Assembly (NCBI GenBank): GCA_021776145.1
Contig: JAJFGM010000111.1
Span: 1-17,091 of the forward strand
DNA: 17,091 nt
Direction of reading: 5' to 3'
Source: Kiloniellaceae bacterium
GTDB taxonomy: Bacteria; Pseudomonadota; Alphaproteobacteria; Kiloniellales; Kiloniellaceae
Below are positions 6,832-13,140 of this stretch, piece after piece. A program made the translations under genes and the position numbers. The notes under the pieces are model-generated. The model made no database searches. It was not told the origin of the DNA and saw only the letters and a list, made by a program, of their open reading frames with translations. Positions within the stretch are counted from its first letter, which is position 1. Each line of letters begins with the position of its first letter.

Positions 6832-9498
6832 TTACAGCGCCAAACGCGCGCGCGCGGGGGACGGCGGGTGATTGCCGCCAACCACGCGCCGCCACAGCTC
6901 GGCCGCAAGCTTGGTGTCGCCTTCGAGGCTCTGCTGTCTGCCGGTCAAATAGAGCATCTGCAGGCGATGGGCCTCGGTCGGATCGTCCTTGCGTACGCGC
7001 GACAGATACAAACTGGCGCCGCCACCGTCGCCAGCCCCCAGGCGCGATTCCGCCGCCCAAAGGTTCAGGCGATTGCGTATGGGATGGGCATACTCCTCGA
7101 TGACGCCGCCGACTTCGCTGAAACCCAGGGTCGCCGCCTCCCAGTCCTGCGCGGCCGCGGCCAGTGCGGCGCGCCAGACCTGGGCCTCCCATTCGTCGAG
7201 CAATGCCGGATGTGCCAGGCTCTGGCCGGCCGAATCGTAGTCCTCGATGATAATTTCGCTCGCCGCTTTCATCATCAAAATTTCGGGATCCCTGGCCAAA
7301 TGCGGCGTTTCGGCTTCGATCACCCGCAACAAACCCAGGGTTTCGCTGCCACGGCCATGAGCGAAGTAAAAACGCGCAAGATCGAGCCGTGCGATGGCCA
7401 GGTCATTACCTTCGGCCTTGACCAGCGCGTTCTGCAGCTCTTGTTTCAGCTTGGTGAAATCCTCGGCCGGGCCGCGTCGCCAAGCCGCCAATTCGAACAA
7501 CCGCCGCGGTGGCGTCGCGACGCCGCGGTCAAGCGACCCCATATCACGGCTTTCGCTGGAGGAGACCAGCAGACCCTCGCGCTCGCGCACCAACACGGCA
7601 CGCTTCGTCGTCGCCACCTCGACACCATCCGACAAGGGACGCAGGACCACGCCCTGCTGGCTGGCCAGCACCTGAAACTGCGGGTAGTCCAAAGACTCGG
7701 GCACACCGGCACCAGCGTGCGTGACCGGAATGGCGACCAGTTGATCGCCCTGGTCCGGATCTTCGAACCACTGCATGCGTCCGGCCCCGGTAACCGCGAA
7801 GCGCACGTGTTGTCCAATTGCGGTGGTCGCGGCGCGGGGCTTTGATAGGCGCGCAGAGATGGTCGACTCCGGGACAGCCGAACGGGCGCGGATATCAACC
7901 GTCCAGACGTTGTCCTGCTGCGTCAACCGCGGCGCCAACAAGGACTGCGCGGTCAGGCGTAACACCGTTGCGCCTTCCAGATCGAGCTGAACGATCGGTT
8001 CGAGGTCGGGGCTGGCGGCGCTGATACGCTCGACCATGCCGTCGGGCGCCGGGCGGTCGAAGACCAGCCAGATGTGGGGTCCGCGGCGAAAAGCGGCGGC
8101 CGCGGCCGGCTCATCCCACTCGAAGGTCAGAATGACTGGAACATCAGGCTTGGCGCTGCGACCGATCGGTGGCGTCTCTGCCGATGGCGCCGGCACATCC
8201 GCCTCGGCCCGCAGGCTGCCCTTGGTTCTGGGCACCTGTATGGCATCGCCATCGGTGGCGATGGCGCCCGCCGCCCGTTTGTTCTGGCCGACGTTCGCGG
8301 CAATCTTCGCGGTATTCACCGGCTGAGTGTTGTTGGCGGGCTGGCTCTTTGCGGCAGGCTGGGCTTTTTTGGCAGCTTGGGGTACGTCGACGCTCTTGTC
8401 GGCAACAGCGTTCTTCCGCGTCTGATCGCCCTTGGCGGATGTGTCCGCCTGAGCAGCCTTGGTTGACTTGTCGGCCTGAGACGGTTTGGCGGCCTTGCCC
8501 GAACTTGGTTTCAGCGCCTCCGGTAGCAGTGAGGTCGGGCCTGAGAGCGCGGATGCCGCCTGCGCCCTGGGCGGCGCCTTCTCGCCGTTTTTGGTCTGGG
8601 CGGACGGTGGGACAGCGGCGGCTTGCTTCTTGGGTATCGCCGGCGGTGTCACGTCCGAAGACTTCCGCGGCCTGACTTGTGCCAGAGTCGGTTCCACCTT
8701 GGTGGTCGCGGCGGGCTTGGCCGGTTTGAGATCGGCGCCAACGACGTCAACCACTTGTTTGCTGCCGCTCTGCGACAGACGCACCGTGGCGCCAGTATCA
8801 ACGGACAGGGTAACCGCTACTCCGCTGCCTTGCGGCCGGACGCTGACGCCCTTTATGCCCGGTGGCGGGTCGGCATGAAATCGCGAAAGATCGAAATCGG
8901 CGGCACGATCGAATATGATTTCTGCCTTGCCGGGCTGCTGCCGCAGGCGGCTCTCGACGTCCTTGCGCCAGTCGAAAACCAGCCGACTGAAGCCGGGATG
9001 TTCCCCGATGCGCACCCTTACCCGCGTTTTCGCCACCTGTTCTTGGGCCTGCTGTGCCCTGCTCGATCGCGTCGTGGCCGATTGCGTCGTGCCCGATTGC
9101 GTCGTGGCCGCAGCAACGATACCGGGGCCCAGCAGGTCAACGACCACTTTGCCGTCCAGGGTGAAGTGGCGGGTTTCGAAGCGACCCTTGAGCGGGAACT
9201 CAACGACCCGGCCGGCCTCGACTATCCGTGGTGCCCCGACATAGCCCTCAAGTGCCGCGGCGACGCCAGTGGTATCGAAATCCACGCTTTCCTTGAATGT
9301 CACGCGCAGGCGCACGCCGTCGACATCGACGCTGTAACCAACTGCCGTTGCGAGGTCGAAAACGATGCGCCCAAAGCCCTCGTGCACGCCGGCACGCAAC
9401 CTGACACGCTCGGCCGCTAAAGCCGCAAGGGCGTTCAGCAACAAGGCGCCGGTCAAACAAAGACCGAGAAGTGTTTTCCCCAAGCGTCCCTGCATCAT
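6832..9498 (-). CDS. Exported AMIN-like/TPR protein of the flagellar operon (N-terminal 888 residues, ends at an in-frame TAA)
   Basis: A signal peptide covers residues 1-29 (basic MMQGRLGK, a leucine-rich core, cleavage after ALAA), so the protein is periplasmic. Residues 30-125 and 158-256 are two related beta-rich repeats sharing R-x-R-x-G-x-H-x-G-F-x-R-x-V-F-D, similar to AMIN-type envelope-targeting domains. A third such segment is at about 451-540 (VILTFEWDEP, IWLVFDRP). Between them (about 257-450) is a low-complexity Ala/Lys/Gln/Pro linker. From about 690 the chain becomes TPR-like helical repeats (ALVKAEGNDLAIARLDLARFYFAHG region) that continue after the stop codon at 6832. The start overlaps the upstream MotB-like gene by ATGA, showing translational coupling. 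AMIN-type domains elsewhere localise proteins in the envelope, and TPRs scaffold complexes. A role in positioning or stabilising a stator-like complex is my inference; no function is recognised. Confidence 0.78.
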   Translation of the reverse strand: MMQGRLGKTLLGLCLTGALLLNALAALAAERVRLRAGVHEGFGRIVFDLATAVGYSVDVDGVRLRVTFKESVDFDTTGVAAALEGYVGAPRIVEAGRVVEFPLKGRFETRHFTLDGKVVVDLLGPGIVAAATTQSGTTQSATTRSSRAQQAQEQVAKTRVRVRIGEHPGFSRLVFDWRKDVESRLRQQPGKAEIIFDRAADFDLSRFHADPPPGIKGVSVRPQGSGVAVTLSVDTGATVRLSQSGSKQVVDVVGADLKPAKPAATTKVEPTLAQVRPRKSSDVTPPAIPKKQAAAVPPSAQTKNGEKAPPRAQAASALSGPTSLLPEALKPSSGKAAKPSQADKSTKAAQADTSAKGDQTRKNAVADKSVDVPQAAKKAQPAAKSQPANNTQPVNTAKIAANVGQNKRAAGAIATDGDAIQVPRTKGSLRAEADVPAPSAETPPIGRSAKPDVPVILTFEWDEPAAAAAFRRGPHIWLVFDRPAPDGMVERISAASPDLEPIVQLDLEGATVLRLTAQSLLAPRLTQQDNVWTVDIRARSAVPESTISARLSKPRAATTAIGQHVRFAVTGAGRMQWFEDPDQGDQLVAIPVTHAGAGVPESLDYPQFQVLASQQGVVLRPLSDGVEVATTKRAVLVREREGLLVSSSESRDMGSLDRGVATPPRRLFELAAWRRGPAEDFTKLKQELQNALVKAEGNDLAIARLDLARFYFAHGRGSETLGLLRVIEAETPHLARDPEILMMKAASEIIIEDYDSAGQSLAHPALLDEWEAQVWRAALAAAAQDWEAATLGFSEVGGVIEEYAHPIRNRLNLWAAESRLGAGDGGGASLYLSRVRKDDPTEAHRLQMLYLTGRQQSLEGDTKLAAELWRRVVGGNHPPSPARARLAL
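9065..9109. repeat. Three 15-bp tandem repeats in the TPR gene
   Basis: Three near-identical 15-bp units (9065-9079, 9080-9094, 9095-9109; GATTGCGTCGTGGCC type, each differing by 1-2 bases) encode the pentapeptide run TTQSG-TTQSA-TTRSS. The run lies in the linker between the first two AMIN-like domains. It is a short in-frame expansion that would leave the fold untouched. Confidence 0.8.
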
Positions 9499-10235
9499 AG
9501 GGGCCTATCCGCAAAGACAACGAAATCGACGCGCTCCTCCAGGCTCGCCCGCCGCGACAGCGACAAGTCAGTTGGCAAGCGGCCGGCGGAACCGTGCCCA
9601 CGTGCCACGACCCCGGCGCCATAACCGGCACGATTGAGCATATCGGCAACGGCAAGCGCCCGTCCGAGAGACAACTGCCAGGCTGCCGAGGGATCTCCGT
9701 CCGACGCGGACAATACGTACGCCGCGACCTCGACGCGGTTGTCGATCTGTTGCAACACACCGCCGAGGACAAAGACGATGCCCTTGGCGGTCTCGCTCAA
9801 CTCGCCAGAGGTGGGCTCGAAGAGAACCGAGGCCGGCAGGGAGATAACAATGCGGTCAAGCTGCCGCCACATCACGGCCGCGCTAAGGCGATCCTCGGAT
9901 TGCAGTTTCTCGCGAAGGATCAGATCCAGGTAACCCAGCTCGGTGGCGGGGATGCGCTCGGCCGGTTCGACCTCCAGCTCGGCGACCGGCAGGGCAATTT
10001 TGATCGCATGCGCATTGTCAAGTCGACGCGAAAAGGCATCAACCAGGTTCTGCCAGCGCGGCTGTTCGATCTGCGACATCGAATAGAGCAGCACGAAAAA
10101 GGTCAGCATCAAGGCGACGAGGTCGGTGAAGGTGATCAGCCAGGCACGCCCATACGGCTTCGCCGGCGCGCCGGCTGTGGCCGGCAACGCCGCAGCGGCG
10201 AAGGTGGAAGACGAGGCTGTCGATTTCCGCGTCAT
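9495..10235 (-). CDS. MotB-like OmpA-domain protein (keeps the channel aspartate)
   Basis: This 246-residue protein has a short cytoplasmic N-terminus and one membrane segment (about 32-52, ITFTDLVALMLTFFVLLYS) of MotB type. Asp38 sits where MotB has its proton- or sodium-binding Asp. The C-terminal half is a diverged OmpA-like peptidoglycan-binding domain (about 130-240), recognised by VLFEPTSGELSETAKG, LSLGRALAVADMLNRAGYG and the final EERVDFVV. The usual G-H-T-D signature is not intact. It overlaps the upstream MotB-like gene (10235-10232) and the downstream TPR gene (9498-9495), both by ATGA. No MotA partner is encoded in the window. It could be a stator B subunit pairing with a MotA encoded elsewhere, or a MotB-derived structural protein. 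The MotB/OmpA family call is firm; stator activity is not shown. Confidence 0.85.
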   Translation of the reverse strand: MTRKSTASSSTFAAAALPATAGAPAKPYGRAWLITFTDLVALMLTFFVLLYSMSQIEQPRWQNLVDAFSRRLDNAHAIKIALPVAELEVEPAERIPATELGYLDLILREKLQSEDRLSAAVMWRQLDRIVISLPASVLFEPTSGELSETAKGIVFVLGGVLQQIDNRVEVAAYVLSASDGDPSAAWQLSLGRALAVADMLNRAGYGAGVVARGHGSAGRLPTDLSLSRRASLEERVDFVVFADRPL

Positions 10236-10921
10236 TGCTTGCCGCCCTCATCGGAGCCAATGACATCGGTCGGCGCCGAAAAGACACGCAATACAAAACG
10301 CACGCGATTGCTGGCGACCGGAAGCAAGCCCGTGGAAAAGCGTTCCATTGACAAACCGCGCCGCGCCAATTGCCGCGTCATCGTCTGCAGGCGTCGCATT
10401 GCCAAGGCGTCGTCCGTTGCGGGGTCTTCGCCCGCCGACGGCCTGGCAATCAAAAACGCCAGCTCAAAGTCGAGAGTGCTTGACGAGTTGCCGCTCAGCA
10501 CATCGGCAAGACGGTCGAGAAGCTTGTCTCGCCCCGGCTGTAGCTCGGCCAGACCGGGGCGAAAAACTGTTCCACTCGACAACTCGAATGACAGGAGCGG
10601 CCCGTGTGGTGTGTTATCGCTACGAACAATGGGCACCAAGCTCTTGAAAAGATTGCCGACTTTTTGCAGGACGAATCCTGTTTCGTCCAGGCGGCCCAGC
10701 GCGGCTTTTTCCGGGCGCAGGTTCTCACTGCTCGCGACCGAGCCGCCAAAGGCCTGTCGAACGCTGTCAACGACAGCGTTCGCTTTTACGTCTTCAAATT
10801 GCGAATCGGCGTTGAGCAGAATGAAGAAAGCGAGCAGCAACAGCTTCAGGCTGAGCAGCGCGACCAGATTTCCGTCACCGCCCCGATCCTCTCGCGACTG
10901 CGACACATCGGCCATGAGCAT
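10232..10921 (-). CDS. MotB-like single-pass membrane protein lacking the channel aspartate
   Basis: This 229-residue protein has an acidic N-terminus, one hydrophobic helix (about 18-37, NLVALLSLKLLLLAFFILLN) and a periplasmic domain. The helix aligns with that of the following MotB-like protein, the anchor being FFILLNADSQ against FFVLLYSMSQ. On that alignment the MotB Asp position is Ser24, with Lys26 two residues on, so it should not conduct ions by itself. The C-terminal half (SSGTVFRPGLAELQPGRDKL onward) is a degenerate OmpA-like fold. Two starts are possible: ATG at 10921, 5 nt after AGAGG, and ATG at 10915, 11 nt after it. The first is preferred. The gene is separated from cheZ by a 292-bp inserted element that ends right before its ribosome site. 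It may form a heteromer with the next gene product. Confidence 0.8.
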   Translation of the reverse strand: MLMADVSQSREDRGGDGNLVALLSLKLLLLAFFILLNADSQFEDVKANAVVDSVRQAFGGSVASSENLRPEKAALGRLDETGFVLQKVGNLFKSLVPIVRSDNTPHGPLLSFELSSGTVFRPGLAELQPGRDKLLDRLADVLSGNSSSTLDFELAFLIARPSAGEDPATDDALAMRRLQTMTRQLARRGLSMERFSTGLLPVASNRVRFVLRVFSAPTDVIGSDEGGKQ

Positions 10922-10933
10922 TCTGACCTCTAG

Positions 10934-10963
10934 AGACTCGACACAGAGATATTGACTGTTTCA
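10934..10963. repeat. Left terminal inverted repeat of the MITE-like element
   Basis: This is one arm of the 30-bp imperfect inverted pair. Its 14-bp core (10937-10950) is an exact reverse complement of the core in 11196-11225. Mismatches lie at arm positions 1, 3, 18, 19 and 24. Confidence 0.88.
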
Positions 10964-11195
10964 GGGCGGCCGATCGTCCCTCCGAGTAGGCGCGCTGCGT
11001 AGCGCGATGCGGGACATCTGGCCCAAGGTTTTCGCCAAGCGGGCAACGCAACGCCCCCTGAGGGTCGAGTGGCCCCACCGAAGGCCGCGATCTTTTGTCC
11101 GCCCGCGGCCCCGGTACGACGCATGCGGCAGATTGCTTGTGGTGCTTGGCACCACCGCGCAACCCGCGCCTTGCCGGCGGGCGAAACCTTCGCGG

Positions 11196-11225
11196 TGAAA
11201 CCGTCATAATCTCTGTGTCGAGCCA
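11196..11225. repeat. Right terminal inverted repeat of the MITE-like element
   Basis: This is the reverse-complement partner of 10934-10963. Its outer end touches the CTAG that contains the cheZ stop codon. Confidence 0.88.
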
Positions 11226-11891
11226 CTAGTCCATGCCCAGAAGTGCGTCGATGTCGTCCTGGCTGACTCCTTCGCCTTCAAACTGTGGACCGTTCATCAG
11301 ATCCTCGTCGGGACGTGCCTCGGCACCGCTGGGCGCCGCCGTCTTCTTCGCCACTGCGTTGTCGCGGCGGTGGCTGTCAAGGCCGCTGCCAAACGCGTTG
11401 AGAAGTGCCTCGACCTTGCTTTCTATCTGCTGCAGCGCGGTGACGACCTTGGTAATGCGTTGGCCGGTGATGTCCTGGAAGCTACAGGCCTCGAAGACGG
11501 CTGTTACCGCTTCCGAGACCTGCGCCGCGACTTCGGGATCCATGCTTTCGGTCAAGGCCTCGATACTCTCGACCGCCTCGAATATCATGTTGGTCGCCTG
11601 TTCGGTGGCTCCAACAATAGCTCCCAGCTGATCACTCGCCTGCGGCAAGTGTTCGTCGGTGATCTCGTCGGGGCGTATATCGGCGATCTCGGTCTTGGCC
11701 ATTTCGATGTAACGCGCCAAGGCCTCGACGTCGGAATAGACCTGCAGACTGGCGCGAGACACGTCACCGTTCAATGAGCCGACAATAGCCTCGACAACCT
11801 CGACGATTTCACTCGGATCTATGGCGCCCGAACGCTTCGCGACCTCGTCGAGTTTTTCATTCAACTCTAGCGCCATGGGGGACACGGTCAT
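11226..11891 (-). CDS. cheZ: Protein phosphatase CheZ
   Basis: At 221 residues this is close to E. coli CheZ (214). CheZ accelerates dephosphorylation of CheY-P in the cytoplasm. The catalytic signature CSFQDITGQRI (136-146) gives Asp140 and Gln144, the counterparts of E. coli Asp143 and Gln147. A long helical hairpin dominates residues about 30-165. After a flexible Ala/Pro/charged linker the protein ends in SQDDIDALLGMD, the C-terminal peptide by which CheZ grips CheY. Its TAG stop lies inside the CTAG where the downstream MITE-like element is inserted. cheY ends 12 bp upstream, and its stop overlaps the AGGGG ribosome site of cheZ, so the two are coupled. Confidence 0.92.
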   Translation of the reverse strand: MTVSPMALELNEKLDEVAKRSGAIDPSEIVEVVEAIVGSLNGDVSRASLQVYSDVEALARYIEMAKTEIADIRPDEITDEHLPQASDQLGAIVGATEQATNMIFEAVESIEALTESMDPEVAAQVSEAVTAVFEACSFQDITGQRITKVVTALQQIESKVEALLNAFGSGLDSHRRDNAVAKKTAAPSGAEARPDEDLMNGPQFEGEGVSQDDIDALLGMD

Positions 11892-11903
11892 GAAATAGAA
11901 CCC

Positions 11904-12293
11904 CTAGAAATTACCGAGGACCGTGACCAGTTTGCTCTTCAGGGTGGCGGCATTGAATGGCTTGACGATGTAATTGCTGACGCCCGCCTGTTTCGCGGCA
12001 ATCACGTTTTCGGTTTTGCTTTCCGCCGTGATCATGATGAAGGGAAGTTCCTTCAACTTGTCGTCGGCGCGCACTTCAGTAAGAAGTTGCAACCCGCTCA
12101 TCGGCTCCATGTTCCAGTCGGAGATGACGAGGTCATAGCTTTTCTCGCGCAACCTCTGCAGAGCCATGCTGCCGTCAGTCGCTTCATCGACGTTGTTGAA
12201 TCCGAGCTGTTTCAGCAGGTTACGAATGATTCTCAGCATCGTCTTATAGTCATCCACGATGAGGATCTGCATGTTCATGTCGACTGAAGACAT
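11904..12293 (-). CDS. cheY: Chemotaxis response regulator CheY
   Basis: This 129-residue single receiver domain has no output domain. The acidic pair Asp14-Asp15, phosphoacceptor Asp59 (VISDWNME), Thr89 (MITAES), Tyr108 and Lys111 (VKPF) are all in place, so it should be a functional phospho-switch that binds FliM. The ATG at 12293 is preceded by AGGAG with 7-nt spacing, which selects it over the internal Met6 and Met8. It is followed by cheZ (12-bp gap) and preceded by a 144-bp noncoding gap after motE. The kinase that feeds it is not in the window. Confidence 0.95.
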   Translation of the reverse strand: MSSVDMNMQILIVDDYKTMLRIIRNLLKQLGFNNVDEATDGSMALQRLREKSYDLVISDWNMEPMSGLQLLTEVRADDKLKELPFIMITAESKTENVIAAKQAGVSNYIVKPFNAATLKSKLVTVLGNF

Positions 12294-12437
12294 GTGGAAA
12301 CTCCTATTGTGTCGAGGCTTCGAGCGTCAGGTTCATGGGATTCGATTGGAAACTACGTCAAACCCTATACTTCGTGGGTTAAGACGGAGTAAATTGCGAT
12401 GCCTGAGAATAGCCGTACAGTAGATTTGTGAGCCCGA
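12294..12437 (-). other. 144-bp gap upstream of cheY, possible internal promoter
   Basis: The rest of this operon is tightly packed, so a 144-bp gap with AT-rich stretches suggests separate control of cheY. On the minus strand TTTACT (12393-12388) and TATAGG (12369-12364), separated by 18 bp, form a modest sigma-70-like pair that would give a leader of about 70 nt. I see no hairpin terminator after motE. Confidence 0.3.
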
Positions 12438-13073
12438 TCACTGCAATGGAATGGGCAGATCGCGACGCTGCGCCAGTTCGATGGTAATGGCCTTGGCGCG
12501 CTGCGGATCCATCTGCGCCAGAATCGGCGCGGACTTGCGCTCTTTCATCAACTCGATGACCCCGAGCAGCACCGGCATGTCGAGTTGCTCGAATATGCGC
12601 GCGGCATCCTTGGGCTTCATGCTCTCGTAGATCTTGACCAGGCTGAGCATCTGCTCTTCGCCCTTTTGCTTATGCTCTTCAAGCAGCTGCTTGATCGTCG
12701 CTTTGAGGGCCTCAAGTTCACCAATCTTCTCGTTGATGCGGATCTCGGCGGCCGAAAGCATGACTTCGCGTTGATCTATATCGCGGGACCGCAGATCGAG
12801 TTCTTCGCGCCGCTGTGCCAAGGCTTGCAGGAGATCGATTTCCTGGTCGGTCAGTTCGAAGGGATCCGGCGGCAGCGGCGATTTCTGCGACGGCAAGGTC
12901 GCTTCAACCGAGTCCGCCTCATCGGCCGCGGCCATCGACTCGCCGTTCTCCGATTTTTCGGCGGCAAGTGCCGCGGCCGCATTTGCCTGGAAGCCGTCGA
13001 TAAGACCGCCGACCTTGGTTACCAGCGCCAAGGCGGCAACGACCATCAGGGCTGGCAATAAACGCAAGTACAT
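12438..13073 (-). CDS. motE: Motility protein MotE (MgtE-N-like stator chaperone family)
   Basis: This 211-residue protein has an N-terminal membrane anchor or uncleaved signal (residues about 4-19, RLLPALMVVAALALVT). An acidic linker is followed by a coiled coil (about 78-140, heptads through QRREELDLRSRDIDQRE to LLEEHKQK). The C-terminal MgtE-N-like domain reads KIYESMKPKDAARIFEQLD, then ILAQMDPQRAKAITIELAQRR. This layout is that of MotE/FlbB-like proteins. In rhizobia MotE acts as a periplasmic chaperone for the MotB-interacting protein MotC; in other bacteria homologues build stator collars. GGAAGGAAG precedes the ATG. It lies 67 bp after the DUF6468-like gene, in an operon with fliL-fliM and cheY-cheZ. 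Family assignment is good; the partner here is unknown and may be the MotB-like proteins downstream. Confidence 0.88.
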   Translation of the reverse strand: MYLRLLPALMVVAALALVTKVGGLIDGFQANAAAALAAEKSENGESMAAADEADSVEATLPSQKSPLPPDPFELTDQEIDLLQALAQRREELDLRSRDIDQREVMLSAAEIRINEKIGELEALKATIKQLLEEHKQKGEEQMLSLVKIYESMKPKDAARIFEQLDMPVLLGVIELMKERKSAPILAQMDPQRAKAITIELAQRRDLPIPLQ

Positions 13074-13140
13074 CTTGGGTCTTCCTTCCTACCTGGCAAG
13101 CGACGTCTTTTCGGTCAGATCCTTTACTGACGGGCCGCGC

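Larger units (their letters stand above)
10934..11225. mobile_element. MITE-like element with 30-bp inverted ends, inserted in CTAG between cheZ and the MotB-like gene
   Basis: The ends 10934-10963 and 11196-11225 are inverted repeats matching at 25 of 30 positions, with a 14-bp perfect core CTCGACACAGAGAT. Both sides are flanked by CTAG (10930-10933 and 11226-11229), consistent with a target duplication. IS630-type elements favour CTAG and duplicate TA; IS5-type elements duplicate YTAR. At 292 bp it has no room for a transposase, so it would be a non-autonomous MITE. The interior folds into strong hairpins (10991-11006, 11139-11155, 11181-11193). Removing the element and one CTAG leaves cheZ's TAG stop directly followed by AGGTCAGA and the next ATG, which is normal operon spacing. 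Confidence 0.85.

Noticed and set aside
6256..7845. A 529-codon plus-strand open frame opposite the TPR gene
   Set aside because: It is antisense to the signal-peptide/AMIN/TPR frame, spans the TAA junction without relation to it, and has no recognisable domain.
9594..10955. A 453-codon plus-strand open frame opposite both MotB-like genes
   Set aside because: It is antisense to two genes with MotB-type membrane helices and ATGA overlaps. Its own sequence is Arg/Ser-rich and motif-free.
10930..11226. Short open frames (up to about 110 codons) inside the MITE-like element
   Set aside because: They run through the inverted ends, lack ribosome sites and show no transposase motif. The element is noncoding.
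12401..12414. GG-N10-GC on the minus strand upstream of cheY as a sigma-54 promoter
   Set aside because: Only the GG and GC spacing and a few flanking bases fit. The flanks (CGGCTAT, AGGCA) do not resemble TGGCACG/TTGC, unlike the site at 15721.
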